A stretch of 64,000 bases of DNA from an uncultured Moraxella sp. (GTDB lineage: Bacteria > Pseudomonadota > Gammaproteobacteria > Pseudomonadales > Moraxellaceae). Where the stretch lies: positions 19,950 through 83,949 of the forward strand of contig CALTTC010000007.1 of assembly GCA_943908425.1 (NCBI GenBank), in the 5' to 3' direction. Shown here piece after piece: positions 26,841 to 36,269 of this stretch. Below the pieces are notes generated by a model. That model searched no databases. It was not told the DNA's origin and was given only the letters and a program-made list of their open reading frames with translations. A program made the translations under genes and the position numbers. Positions within the stretch are counted from its first letter, which is position 1; each line of letters begins with the position of its first letter.

Positions 26841-27518
26841 ATGTCCGATTTTCAAAAGCAAATCCGCCAAACTACCTTTATGTTATCTGCCCCTACCTTT
26901 AAGCTTTGTCCTGCCGATACAGGCTTTGAGATTGCGTTTGCGGGGCGCTCCAACGCCGGTAAATCCTCCGCCATTAACATCATCACCAATCAGCGTCAGC
27001 TTGCTCGCTCCTCTAAGACCCCGGGGCGCACGCAGATGATTAATTTTTTTAGTATTTTAAATGAGATGCACCGCTTAGTGGATTTGCCAGGTTATGGTTA
27101 TGCAGCTGTCCCTGAAGCGATGAAAATTAAATGGCAAAAGGAGTTAGAAGACTATCTGGTGTCGCGCCAAAGCTTGCAGGGGCTTATTTTGTTAAGCGAT
27201 ATTCGTCATCCGCTCAAATATTTTGACGAGCAAATGCTTTATTGGGCAAAAGAAGGCAACTTGCCGGTGCATATTTTATTAACTAAAGCGGACAAACTAA
27301 AGCACGGCGCACGCCAAACCGCTTTATTGCAAACCAAACAAAAGCTGGCTAAATTGGACTTGCCATTTAGTGTGCAATTGTTTTCGGCGCTACACAAAAT
27401 TGGACTTGATGAGCTGGCAGTGCTGATGGGGACTTGGTTGCGTTTAGATAGTATTGACAGTACTAACAACGCCAGTGATGCCGGTGATGCACAGCTTATT
27501 GATGGGTCTAAAAAATGA
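26841..27518 (+). CDS. engB: ribosome biogenesis GTPase EngB (YsxC/YihA)
   Basis: A 225-residue GTPase needed for maturation of the large ribosomal subunit. G1 is GRSNAGKSS, G3 is DLPGYGYA, and G4 is LTKADK. The body ends near residue 205, with an Asp/Ser/Asn-rich extension beyond it. Its stop overlaps the rsmI start by four bases (ATGA), so the two are translationally coupled. Confidence 0.95.
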   Translation: MSDFQKQIRQTTFMLSAPTFKLCPADTGFEIAFAGRSNAGKSSAINIITNQRQLARSSKTPGRTQMINFFSILNEMHRLVDLPGYGYAAVPEAMKIKWQKELEDYLVSRQSLQGLILLSDIRHPLKYFDEQMLYWAKEGNLPVHILLTKADKLKHGARQTALLQTKQKLAKLDLPFSVQLFSALHKIGLDELAVLMGTWLRLDSIDSTNNASDAGDAQLIDGSKK

Positions 27519-28372
27519 CGGACGGCAAGGTGGCAGATAGCAAAAGCGGTACACTCTATGTGGTCGCAACCCCGATTGGCAACTTAGGCGATATGACCGC
27601 GCGCGCCGTTACTTGCTTGCAGTCGGTGGCGCTTATCGCCTGTGAAGATACGCGCACTTCAGGTAAGTTATTGCAACACTTTAATATTAGCACAAAAATG
27701 TGGGCATACCACGAACACAACGCCGATAGCCAAACGCCCAAACTGATTGCAACATTACAGGCTGGAGATGATGTCGCTCTGATTTCTGATGCCGGTACGC
27801 CACTCATTTCTGACCCCGGCTTTCGCCTAGTGCAAGCTTGCCACGCGACTGGCATTGCCGTATCGCCAGTGGCAGGAGCGAGCGCGTGTATTGCTGCTTT
27901 GTCGGTAGCAGGGTTGCCCTCGGATAAATTTTATTTTTATGGCTTTTTGCCCGCCAAAAGCACAGCGCGCCAAAGTGAGCTACAAGCCATACAAAGCTTG
28001 CCTGTTACCTTGATTTTTTATGAAGCACCGCACCGTATTGTGGCGTGTCTGGCGGATATGCTTGATGTGTTGGGTGATCGGCAAGTGACACTGTGCCGAG
28101 AGATTAGCAAAACTTTTGAAACCATCTATCCAAGCACGCTTAGCGATTTACTTGCCTTTGTACAACACGATAGCAATCAGCAAAAGGGCGAGATTGTGCT
28201 TGTGGTGGCAGGCAATCGTGGGCAACAAGTGGCGGATGATGCAGGTGATGCGCTATTGGCGAAGTTGCTACCGCACTTACCGCTCAAAGTGGCGGTCGGT
28301 GTGGCAAGTGATATTTTGGGTATAAAGAAAAATCAGCTGTACGAGCGTGCCTTACAATTAAAAGCAGAGTAA
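27515..28372 (+). CDS. rsmI: 16S rRNA (cytidine1402-2'-O)-methyltransferase RsmI
   Basis: A 285-residue SAM-dependent enzyme of the tetrapyrrole-methylase fold that methylates C1402 of 16S rRNA with RsmH. Motifs: LYVVATPIGNLGDMTARA at the N-terminus, CEDTRTSGKLL, and SDAGTPLISDPGF, followed by GASACIAAL and FYFYGFLP. The ATG overlaps the engB stop. Pairing of two ribosome-related genes supports both calls. Confidence 0.96.
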   Translation: MTDGKVADSKSGTLYVVATPIGNLGDMTARAVTCLQSVALIACEDTRTSGKLLQHFNISTKMWAYHEHNADSQTPKLIATLQAGDDVALISDAGTPLISDPGFRLVQACHATGIAVSPVAGASACIAALSVAGLPSDKFYFYGFLPAKSTARQSELQAIQSLPVTLIFYEAPHRIVACLADMLDVLGDRQVTLCREISKTFETIYPSTLSDLLAFVQHDSNQQKGEIVLVVAGNRGQQVADDAGDALLAKLLPHLPLKVAVGVASDILGIKKNQLYERALQLKAE

Positions 28373-29350
28373 ATACAATAAAAAATACCCTTATCTATAG
28401 AAAGGTTGTGAATGGGCTCTAGGTCTGGTTAAAATACGTAAAAAATTAAATTACTGATAAGACTTTATCTTTCTAGATGTTCGGTAAAGGCGAATAATGG
28501 TTTATCGTCGCAGTTGAATTATCTAGTATCTTTTAACCACAATTCGAAATGAATAAAACAATTGGCTTGGCTTGGATATCACTGATTTAGCTATTTATCA
28601 GACGGTAAAGAGTCTGAGTTCCTAAACCTTGAAAATTAAACTTGAAAAGTTCAGAAACCCACCCAGGCAAATTAACCCAAAACAGAAGACTCTGCAAACC
28701 GTGAAAAACCAAAAACTAAGCTTTGACAATCACACCTTAAAACTTCCAGTGTCAGAAAAGGATTTTTACATAATCTTATCAAACAATTTTGTGTGGTTTA
28801 TTTTAAAAATCTAGGTATTAAAGAGATATTAAAAAATTGAAATTATTAAGAGGTGTCAATGATTTTGGTTTTTATGAGTTGAAATACCAACTGATTTATA
28901 AGTCAAATCAATGATTTTAAAGGCTTTAAAAAATAGATAGGTTTTACTCCAGTTCGAAAACTTGTCGTTTTTTTCGTTAAAAATTAGATGAATTGTCTTT
29001 AAAAATAAGGCGTTGGGCTTATATAAATCGTGGAACAAATTATTATAGATGCGTAAATGTTAGCATGAATATTTTGACGAATACCAGCAGAATTTTAACG
29101 ACAATCTAAAAATATTAGGCGATGAATCTCACTGTTTTGGTTTATGAGATTAATGAAAAAATTTAGTTCAGTGACGAGATTAAAAAAAACGGTTGAGTAG
29201 AAAGAAAGCACTAACTGCTCTATTGGGTTTACAGGCGAATACTTGGAACGTTCAGAAAAATAGGATTTCAAGGTGGTTTAGAGATTTACAGAGTTTTGCA
29301 GAAAATATCTTTTTACTAAACGGAATAATATTTAATTTTTTATAGATCTA
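28373..29350. other. about 1 kb AT-rich gap without a recognisable gene
   Basis: Base composition is clearly more AT-rich than the core genes around it. Short open frames exist but lack ribosome sites, family motifs or plausible composition. The RNase P RNA gene, which follows rsmI in some pseudomonads, was looked for and is not there. It resembles the flank of an acquired cassette leading into the Panacea pair. Confidence 0.5.
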
Positions 29351-29373
29351 GTATATAATATGATTTATTATAC
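29351..29373 (+). promoter_or_regulatory. palindromic promoter/operator of the Panacea pair
   Basis: GTATATAATAT-GA-TTTATTATAC is an imperfect palindrome that contains the -10 box TATAAT. A repressor bound there would block its own promoter, typical of toxin-antitoxin autoregulation. A near-perfect AGGAGG site follows at 29393. Confidence 0.5.
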
Positions 29374-29403
29374 GAGATGAAGTTTTCTAACAGGAGGTAA
29401 ATA

Positions 29404-29907
29404 ATGGTTAATTCTATTGCCGTTGCCAACCAGTTCATTCATCTGGCAAAACAAGATGGTAGGTATCTTACACCCATGCAACTACTGAAATTGGTATACA
29501 TAGCACACGGTTGGTCTTACGGATTTTTTAATGAGGCATTAATTGATGATGATATTGAGGCATGGAAGTATGGACCTGTTATTCCCGCTTTGTATCAAGC
29601 TATCAAGAAATACGGCAATCAAGAAATTACATCTAGTATTGATTTGCCATTTCTTCAAAGAAGAAGCCACAATGAAAATTTAAGTGAAGAAAATAAAAAA
29701 GTTGTTGATTTTGTTTATAAAAAATATGGACATTTTGACGGCATTCAATTATCTATGCTTACACATCAAAGCAATACACCGTGGTCAGAAGTCTTTGATC
29801 CTTACTCTTGGGGTGGTAAAATACCGGATGCAATCATTCACAGACACTATAAAGAACTCTATGATCAATTGATAAAGGATTATGAGCAACAATACTCAAA
29901 CGATTAG
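29404..29907 (+). CDS. Panacea-domain (DUF4065/SocA-like) protein, probable antitoxin
   Basis: A 167-residue soluble protein. The N-terminal VANQFIHLAKQDGRYLTPMQ and LLKLVYIAHGWSYGF, then IEAWKYGPVIPALYQAIKKY and the C-terminal LTHQSNTPWSEVFDP, are the hallmarks of the Panacea/SocA-like domain. It is found in antitoxins that neutralise very different toxins and in the ClpXP adaptor SocA. The gene overlaps by 26 bases the next gene, which encodes a small membrane protein. By context it is the antitoxin of a PanAT-type pair; this has not been shown for this partner. Confidence 0.85.
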   Translation: MVNSIAVANQFIHLAKQDGRYLTPMQLLKLVYIAHGWSYGFFNEALIDDDIEAWKYGPVIPALYQAIKKYGNQEITSSIDLPFLQRRSHNENLSEENKKVVDFVYKKYGHFDGIQLSMLTHQSNTPWSEVFDPYSWGGKIPDAIIHRHYKELYDQLIKDYEQQYSND

Positions 29908-30172
29908 CCCGCCGTCCATTGAGGATATTGCTAATGCCGATATTAGCATTGCTAGTATTGGTCAAATTCAATCACATCGAGATGCAGTATCTGAAGAAAA
30001 ATCTATCGCTTATAAAGATTTGGATAAAGAGGCTAGGACTAGCGAACATCAACGTTCTGAGCGTTGGAAAGATCACTTTGCAACAGCTTTTGTTATCGCC
30101 TTTTGGATTTTTTGGGCTTTTTTTATTGCCATGTCTGCGGTGCTGATTTGGCATTGGCTCGCTCCTTTTTGA
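29882..30172 (+). CDS. small single-helix membrane protein, candidate toxin paired with the Panacea gene
   Basis: A 96-residue protein: a polar, partly coiled N-terminal part (ISPPSIEDIANADISIASIG, then charged residues up to about 63) and one strong C-terminal membrane helix (about residues 68-92, AFVIAFWIFWAFFIAM). An AAGGA ribosome site lies inside the preceding gene, which it overlaps. Small membrane proteins are one class of toxins paired with Panacea antitoxins. No family is recognised here, so the toxin role is inferred from pairing only. Confidence 0.65.
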   Translation: MSNNTQTISPPSIEDIANADISIASIGQIQSHRDAVSEEKSIAYKDLDKEARTSEHQRSERWKDHFATAFVIAFWIFWAFFIAMSAVLIWHWLAPF

Positions 30173-30736
30173 TGTCAATGGTTAGATGACAGGCAGCTCG
30201 ACCATTTAAAAACCGTTATTATTGCTATTTTTGCATCCAATGCAATCGCTACACAGCAAAGTAAGCTTAAATAGCCAAAAAAGTGTTTATAAACTCTTAT
30301 CCCAACCAAGCACAAAACTAGCACCACTAAATGTTTAATAATTTTGATTTTAGAGCGCACGCTGACAGTTTGCCCCATCACTTGTCTCAAGATAGAGAGA
30401 GGCGGGCTTTACGCCACCAAATTGCATCTTAGTGTACGCTAAATTTTTACCGACCATGACCATTTATTTAAAAGATAATAGATAGAGACCTGTGAGGAGA
30501 CCTGGCTTAAAATAAGCGGCTTTTTGACTATAGTTTTTCAACCTTTGTATTTACAACATTATCTACCGTTACCAAACTTTGCTATTAACAAAGTTTGTGT
30601 GATGATGTCTAGGGTAATGAGCGGTCGCCTGCTTTATCGGATAGCTTACCTGCGTTGCAGTGGAATGTATGGTGTTCTGACTAGTTTGTTTTCGGTTATT
30701 AACTTTGTTGTCTTTAAGCCAAAACTTGTCGCTTAG
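30173..30736. other. 564-base gap, no supported gene
   Basis: Two short open frames (one hydrophobic on the minus strand at 30175-30390, one on the plus strand at 30524-30736) lack ribosome sites or known motifs. They may be remnants. Nothing else is recognised before the bioB stop. Confidence 0.4.
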
Positions 30737-31795
30737 CTAGACACTTGGGTGGGTTAGAGTGCTTTGGCTGTTGTCTATGGCGTTAATGACAGGTATGGGT
30801 TTTGGGGCGGTTTTGGTGAGACCAAGCTCTTTTAATAAATGGTCGTCAGATGCTTGGCTTTGATTGGCGGTGGTGAGCAATTTGTCGCCATAAAAAAACG
30901 AGTTGGCGCCTGCCATAAACGCCAAGGCTTGCTCGCCATCGCTTAGGCTTTCTCGTCCTGCCGACAGCCGAACATAGCTTGTCGGACAACAAATGCGTGT
31001 AACGGCAATGGTGCGTATCCATTCAATCACCGACAATTTGCCTTCGGTGAGTACTTTGTCGCCAAGCGGTGTGCCTTTGATGGGTACAAGCAAATTGACA
31101 GGAATGGATTGGGGTGGCAGGGGCAATCTGGTCAGCTCATAAATCCAGTCAATGCGGTCGTCTCGGCTTTCGCCCATACCGACAATGCTGCCGCTACAAA
31201 CATTGATGCCTGCTTGTCTGACATTCTCTAAGGTTGCCAAACGCTCGTCATAGGTGCGAGTGCTGGTAACTTTTTGGTAATAATTGCGTGATGTGTCAAG
31301 GTTGTGGTTATAGTAATCCAGTCCTGCTGATGATAGGGTTTGGGCTTGATGGGGGCTTAGCATTCCTAAGGTCATACACGTTTCAAGCCCCAAAGCTTTG
31401 ACTTCGCTGATGAGTGTGGTCAGATAGGGCAAGTCTTTGTCGTTTGGGTGCTTCCATGCCGCTCCCATACAAAAGCGAGATGAGCCATTGGCTTTGGCAC
31501 GCTTGGCGGCGGCTAGAACTTTGTCAATGGCGATGAGCTTTTTTGGGGTGAGTCCTGTTTTGTCCCGATGGTGTCCAGATTGTGAGCAGTAACCGCAATC
31601 TTCAGGACAGTTGCCTGTTTTGATGGATAATAGCGTGCTGACTTGCACTTCATTGGCATTAAAATGCGTGCGGTGTACTGTCTGGGCTTGCAGTAGCAAA
31701 TCCATTAAGGGCAAATCAAATAGCGTGGCGATGTATTCACGGCTGGGCTGGGTATTGCTTGGCATAAAGTGGCGGGGTGTGGCGAAACTTGACAT
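30737..31795 (-). CDS. bioB: biotin synthase
   Basis: A 352-residue radical-SAM enzyme that inserts sulfur into dethiobiotin. The iron-sulfur signature CPEDCGYCSQS near residue 65 supplies the three cluster cysteines. GMGESRDDR and the C-terminal CCPTSYVRLSAGRESLSD, which includes the arginine that binds the auxiliary cluster, are typical. An N-terminal extension of about ten residues compared with E. coli is plausible. bioA, bioF or bioD are not adjacent. Confidence 0.96.
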   Translation of the reverse strand: MSSFATPRHFMPSNTQPSREYIATLFDLPLMDLLLQAQTVHRTHFNANEVQVSTLLSIKTGNCPEDCGYCSQSGHHRDKTGLTPKKLIAIDKVLAAAKRAKANGSSRFCMGAAWKHPNDKDLPYLTTLISEVKALGLETCMTLGMLSPHQAQTLSSAGLDYYNHNLDTSRNYYQKVTSTRTYDERLATLENVRQAGINVCSGSIVGMGESRDDRIDWIYELTRLPLPPQSIPVNLLVPIKGTPLGDKVLTEGKLSVIEWIRTIAVTRICCPTSYVRLSAGRESLSDGEQALAFMAGANSFFYGDKLLTTANQSQASDDHLLKELGLTKTAPKPIPVINAIDNSQSTLTHPSV

Positions 31796-32168
31796 AGGCG
31801 GGCGATTGTCTTTAAATTGTGTACATATGTATTATAAAACCAAAAAGAGGCAATGGCAACAAAAGTTTATACGTTGAAGCTTGTAACTAGGTTTATGGCT
31901 TAGGCGATACTTACATTGACGGCATTTAGATTGATGGTTTTTAGATTGATAGTATTTCAGTTATGGCATTGTTGATGGCAATTAGATTTATGGTGGTTGG
32001 GTTTGTGATTTAAAATGATAACTGGCGTAAATTTGAGTTGATAAATTTGAGCTGATTAAATGGTGGTAATGATTGTTTAAAAAGCCCCTTACAATCATTG
32101 GAAACCGCCATTAAAGTTGTCATCAAAAGCCGTTATCAATAAAAAACGCTAAAATAGCCTTGATAGTG
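31796..32168. other. 373-base gap with imperfect TTAGATTGATGG-type repeats
   Basis: Short related units (GCATTTAGATTGATGG, TTTTTAGATTGATAG, GCAATTAGATTTATGG) occur between 31920 and 31995. No gene or clear terminator is visible. Confidence 0.4.
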
Positions 32169-32657
32169 TTATTTTTTGTTTGTCTTAAGGGCTGTATTAA
32201 GCCAGCCTTGGGCTTTATTAAGATACCCTTTGGCGATGTCTAATTTTTGCTGATGGTTATCGGACAATTTGATGGCTTGTTTGGCAAGGCTTGCAAACCA
32301 TATAATCAATTTATAATCACCATCAAGGCGAATTTGCCCCTCTTGTACCGCTTGCATTAGACTTGCGGTATCAGCTTTGGTGAGCAGTTTTGCCCCTGTT
32401 AGACTGTCTTTAAAATAAATGGTTAAATCGGCGGCGTCTTTTTTGCCCAAATCGTGATGAAACTTGCCATTATTAAAGCAAAAAAAGCGCGCCACGCCGT
32501 CATCGCTGATAAATTGTAGGGTTAAATTTTTATTTTGGGTGGCTTTAATAAAAGCGTCATTTTGATGTTGGCTTAAGTAGTTAAAACGCGCGCCAAGGGT
32601 TGCTAATAAGCCGTCTAGAGGGTCAAGTTGTACGTTTAGTAGCGGTAGAGTAATCAT
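32169..32657 (-). CDS. SCP2-type sterol-carrier-domain protein
   Basis: A 162-residue protein with an SCP2-like fold: hydrophobic strand pairs LTLQFISDDGVARFFCFNN and DLTIYFKDSLTGAKLLT, then QEGQIRLDGDYKLIIWF, the usual order of this lipid-binding domain. In gamma-proteobacteria the same fold occurs in UbiJ, which supports ubiquinone synthesis; here the context is different, as the gene starts nine bases after serB. The exact role is unknown. Confidence 0.65.
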   Translation of the reverse strand: MITLPLLNVQLDPLDGLLATLGARFNYLSQHQNDAFIKATQNKNLTLQFISDDGVARFFCFNNGKFHHDLGKKDAADLTIYFKDSLTGAKLLTKADTASLMQAVQEGQIRLDGDYKLIIWFASLAKQAIKLSDNHQQKLDIAKGYLNKAQGWLNTALKTNKK

Positions 32658-32666
32658 TGTTGCTCC

Positions 32667-33857
32667 TTAATTGGTGGAATGTTGTTGTAGGGTGCTGTGC
32701 CCCAAGGCATAGAGTACACCTTCAAGCCCTGTGACGTTCAAGGCGACATCAGCGCGCACCTGCACAATCGGTTTGGCACGATACGCCATACCAATATCGC
32801 TAATTGCCATCATCGGTAAATCGTTGGCACCATCACCAATACAAATCACCTCATCTAGGTCAATGGCAAGACGATCGGCAATTTTGGCGACCAATTTAGC
32901 CTTTGCCTTGCCGTCAATGATGGGGGCGACTATCTCGCCTGTGAGCTTACCGTCAGCGATATCCAAAGGATTGGCGTGATATTCATCAATGCCAAGCAAA
33001 GTGGCGATATATTCCGCAAACGGCAAAAACCCCCCAGAGATAAGCACGGTATGATAGCCCATCGCTTTTAAAGCAGCGATAGTAACAAACGCCCCAGTCT
33101 GCGGGATAAGTAGCGGTTTTATCTCATCAATGATGGTCGCTGGCAAGTCTTTTAATAAAGCAACACGTTGCCCAAAACTTGTGGCAAAATCTATCTCACC
33201 ACGCATGGCTTGCTCGGTGATGGCGGCAACTTGCTCGCCGACCCCTGCCATTTTGGCAAGTTCGGTGATGACTTCTTGCTTGATTAGCGTTGAATCCATA
33301 TCAAAGCAGGCAAGTTTGTGCTGGCGGAGCATTTGGGCGATGTTTAGAATATGACAATCCAAATAATGCTGAGTTTTTGGGGCGGTTAATTCAAAATTAT
33401 CCACTTCTCCTTTGTCATTGACCGCAAAATTATAATTGGGTTTAGGTTTTAATTTTTGTCTAAAAAAGGCGGTGATTTGCTCATCGACAATATGGGCAAT
33501 GGTCTCACGCTTGGCAGGAGTGATGTTTTTACGCTCTTTAGGGAGCAAAATATAGCGAAACACCGTGGTTTTGGGTAGACTACCGCTGTGCTTGTCTACG
33601 CTTAGGGGCTGATAGTTGGTTTCTTTTGGCACTACCGCTAACAAAAACTGGTGCTCATCCGCCCAAGATTGCATGAGCGCATCTGGGTGTTTGTTTGTGC
33701 TATTTAACGCATTATCAGCAATCACCAGCACCACCCCAAAAATTGGCAAGGTCTCTAAAGCTTGAACATTGCCGTGGTCATAAGGCAAGGTGCTAAATTG
33801 GCTTAGCGTATCTTTAAAGCTTGTGGTTGCAGCAGCAAAGTGGTAGGTAATAGTCAT
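32667..33857 (-). CDS. serB: phosphoserine phosphatase
   Basis: A 396-residue enzyme for the last step of serine synthesis. The C-terminal HAD domain shows the nucleophile block CFDMDSTLIKQEVI near residue 180, the SGG loop VLISGGFLPFAEY, and GDGANDLPMM with the Mg-binding Asp residues. The N-terminal half is a regulatory ACT-like region of the longer SerB type. It is divergent from the membrane gene on its left-hand promoter side, as smp/ahpA and serB are in other gamma-proteobacteria. Confidence 0.95.
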   Translation of the reverse strand: MTITYHFAAATTSFKDTLSQFSTLPYDHGNVQALETLPIFGVVLVIADNALNSTNKHPDALMQSWADEHQFLLAVVPKETNYQPLSVDKHSGSLPKTTVFRYILLPKERKNITPAKRETIAHIVDEQITAFFRQKLKPKPNYNFAVNDKGEVDNFELTAPKTQHYLDCHILNIAQMLRQHKLACFDMDSTLIKQEVITELAKMAGVGEQVAAITEQAMRGEIDFATSFGQRVALLKDLPATIIDEIKPLLIPQTGAFVTIAALKAMGYHTVLISGGFLPFAEYIATLLGIDEYHANPLDIADGKLTGEIVAPIIDGKAKAKLVAKIADRLAIDLDEVICIGDGANDLPMMAISDIGMAYRAKPIVQVRADVALNVTGLEGVLYALGHSTLQQHSTN

Positions 33858-33989
33858 AGGACTTATCCAATCAGGCAGGTGTTATCATCATAGCATAATT
33901 GCAAGTACTTAAAAAGCTTTTACAAATTTGCCTATCCAATCGGCGGTGATTAAGTTAAAATAGGCACAATTTTTTGTGATGATTGCCAT

Positions 33990-35279
33990 ATGATGAAAAT
34001 GTATTCTGCGCCGCGACAAGGGCAGTTTGCCGCTGTGCTGCTTGTGAGCTTCTGTTTGCATATTACCGCCTTTGTGGCAAGCAATGAGCGGGTATTAAAA
34101 CAGCAAGAAAATACAGTGAGCGAGATTTTTTTGGCAAAAATTGCAGAAGAGATAACCACCCCACTTGCCGTGGGTGACAAGGTAAGCCTTGCAGTGATTG
34201 CTAATCGTTATGACACCGACCCTGCCATTAGCTATGTGGCAATTTATGATAAAGACGAGACGCTACTTGTGCCAGTGGGACAAGACAATGCCAATGCTGG
34301 CAAAGAAACGCTGGTTACCAATAATGGGCAAGTGCTTGGCAAAGTGCTATTAAAAACCACGCCCATCAATCGGGCACAGATGGTGAGCAGTCATTGGCTG
34401 TTTTTGTGTGCGACGCTTGTCCTGCACCTAATGCTATGGTTTATTTATGGGTATATCGCCCGCCCAACCCAGCAAATGTACGATAAAATCGCCCAAAATG
34501 TGCGCAAAAATCTGCTCACCTCTGGCATATTGCCCACCGCGCCAGACAACCAAAACACGCAAGCCGATACCCAAACCACCCCCACCAATAATGTAGCAAC
34601 TTATCTACAAGGAAAATTGACCACAGCTACGTCTGATAATTCTAGCACACCACACCAAGCCACACCCACCACAACTAGTAACGCCGATACCAATGGCTTA
34701 ATGGTGTGGATGCAATTTAACGACAAGCACAACGTTTTGCCACTTTTGGTAGAAGAAGAAGCGGTGCACTATTTTGCTTTGTGCGATGAATTATTAACCA
34801 AGATGCTAAGTGTGTTATTGGCACAGCCCAATTTATCAGGCGTGGTATTGACAAAATGCACCCCTTTTACGCGTCAAGGTGCGGGGGTGTATCTAGATAA
34901 AAAAAGTGCGGACGTTGCTGACACAAAGCTTGTGCTAGCGACAGCGATGCTAAGTAAACTTGCGGTACTTGTAGCAGATGTCGTCTATAAAAAGCACCGC
35001 GAACTGGGCTATTTTGCCTTGCCAATGCAAGCGGTAGCGTGTCAGGCAGATGAGCTTGCCTACGCCCAAAAATTGCTACGCCAGCATTCAGAAAATAGCC
35101 TTGTGATGCTAGCTAAAGCCAAAGTAGCACCGCTGGCAACGCTAATGAACATCGCCCCTTTTAGCGCCCCAAGCAGTATCTATGAGCGCAACTGTTATGC
35201 CATTACCGCTTTGTCGGATACCCTAGCTGCTACATTGACTAAATTGCGCAAACAAACCTTAAGCCAACAAAAAACTTGA
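33990..35279 (+). CDS. AhpA/SMP_2-like membrane protein divergent from serB
   Basis: A 429-residue protein. A first helix (about residues 13-30), a periplasmic domain of about 100 residues (VGDKVSLAVIANRYDTDPAI...), a second helix (HWLFLCATLVLHLMLWFIYG, about residues 132-152), then a Thr/Asn-rich linker and a long cytoplasmic region. This layout and the position opposite serB match the SMP_2/AhpA (YtjB) family, which has no firm function. Sequence identity cannot be judged by eye. The cytoplasmic part has no kinase or cyclase motif. Confidence 0.5.
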   Translation: MMKMYSAPRQGQFAAVLLVSFCLHITAFVASNERVLKQQENTVSEIFLAKIAEEITTPLAVGDKVSLAVIANRYDTDPAISYVAIYDKDETLLVPVGQDNANAGKETLVTNNGQVLGKVLLKTTPINRAQMVSSHWLFLCATLVLHLMLWFIYGYIARPTQQMYDKIAQNVRKNLLTSGILPTAPDNQNTQADTQTTPTNNVATYLQGKLTTATSDNSSTPHQATPTTTSNADTNGLMVWMQFNDKHNVLPLLVEEEAVHYFALCDELLTKMLSVLLAQPNLSGVVLTKCTPFTRQGAGVYLDKKSADVADTKLVLATAMLSKLAVLVADVVYKKHRELGYFALPMQAVACQADELAYAQKLLRQHSENSLVMLAKAKVAPLATLMNIAPFSAPSSIYERNCYAITALSDTLAATLTKLRKQTLSQQKT

Positions 35280-35328
35280 CAAGTGATAAATAACGTATTA
35301 TAAGGCTGTTATTTATGCGGAGAAAGCG

Positions 35329-35553
35329 ATGAGCCACGATATTGACGATGATTTTGATGATGAGTTTGTAAGCGATGGGGAATTTGCCGACAGTGGCGAG
35401 GATATTATTGACGACACCAAAGCCAAACCCCTAGAAAAACGCCTAAAAATAGATGCGATGCTAGAAGAACAACGCTTAAATAAACTCAAAAAAGCCTTAG
35501 AAGAAGGCGATGATTTTGCCGAATTTGACGATGAATTTGACGATGCTTTTTAG
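35329..35553 (+). CDS. small acidic protein (PA3496-like)
   Basis: A 74-residue, strongly acidic protein. Asp/Glu-rich ends (DDDFDDEF at the start, EFDDEFDDAF at the end) flank a basic helix, KPLEKRLKIDAMLEEQRLNK. The central helix resembles the short PA3496-type proteins of pseudomonads. A GGAG-type site precedes the start. The function is unknown; it may bind a basic partner. Nothing links it to the neighbouring genes beyond orientation. Confidence 0.5.
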   Translation: MSHDIDDDFDDEFVSDGEFADSGEDIIDDTKAKPLEKRLKIDAMLEEQRLNKLKKALEEGDDFAEFDDEFDDAF

Positions 35554-35738
35554 GTTAAGATAAGATGACTTGTGGGGTTTTGTTGAAGTTGTGAGACAAA
35601 TTTTTAAAATGAGTGTTAAAACAAGTTTTAAAATCAGCCTTTAAAGCCAACGTTAAAATCCAATTAACAAAATTGCTTTAATTTAATGCTAAAGATTAAA
35701 GAATTTATTTTACCAGTGAATTTAAAAAAGAGCGTATT

Positions 35739-36269
35739 ATGACCAAAGATGAATTATTTGACTATTTAAGTAGTGATGCCAATGAATTTGGGCTAGACCC
35801 TGTAGCAGGACACGGTTTTTTGTGTGCAAGCGTTGTAGGTAAGCCCTTGCCAAATTGGCTGTCTTTGTTTTTTGATGGCAAAGCAGACGATGTGCCAGAT
35901 GACGTTAAGCAGGCATTATCGGCGTGGCAAAATGAGCTACTTGACACCTTACAAAATGAAGAACCATTAACGCTACCTTTTGACGATGGCGATGAAGTGG
36001 ATTTGTCCGATGAAGGCGATATTGTGGCTTGGTGCATTGGTTTTGTTGATGCAATGTATGGCGATGAGCATAGCCACTGGTTTGATAACGCTGATACCGA
36101 AGAAGAAGTGGCGGATTTGACCTTGCCGATGGTGGTGCTATCAGGACTTGCTGATGAAGACGAAGAGCTGATGTCAATGCGTGATGACGAAGAGCTGATG
36201 GTGGCGATGGCAGATAGCTTGGAAGATAATTTGACCGAATTATTTTTATTGTTCCATACTAAAGAATAA
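35739..36269 (+). CDS. UPF0149 (YecA/YgfB-type) protein
   Basis: A 176-residue acidic protein with the family pattern: GHGFLCASVVGKPLPNWL at the start, LPFDDGDEV and VAWCIGFVDAMYGDEHSHWF in the middle, and a C-terminal LTELFLLFHTK. It lacks the C-terminal SEC-C zinc motif of E. coli YecA. The function of the family is not firmly known; YgfB of Pseudomonas represses an amidase gene. It is cytoplasmic. Confidence 0.75.
   Translation: MTKDELFDYLSSDANEFGLDPVAGHGFLCASVVGKPLPNWLSLFFDGKADDVPDDVKQALSAWQNELLDTLQNEEPLTLPFDDGDEVDLSDEGDIVAWCIGFVDAMYGDEHSHWFDNADTEEEVADLTLPMVVLSGLADEDEELMSMRDDEELMVAMADSLEDNLTELFLLFHTKE

Noticed and set aside
28373..28700. RNase P RNA gene, sometimes found after rsmI
   Set aside because: None of the conserved RNase P motifs (such as GAGGAAAGTCC or ACAGNRA) is seen on either strand.
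28629..28814. A 61-residue open frame in the AT-rich gap
   Set aside because: Non-ATG start, no ribosome site and no recognisable motif; a chance frame in AT-rich DNA is more likely.
30175..30390. A 71-residue hydrophobic minus-strand frame
   Set aside because: No ribosome site or family; it could be a membrane peptide, but the support is too weak for a gene call.
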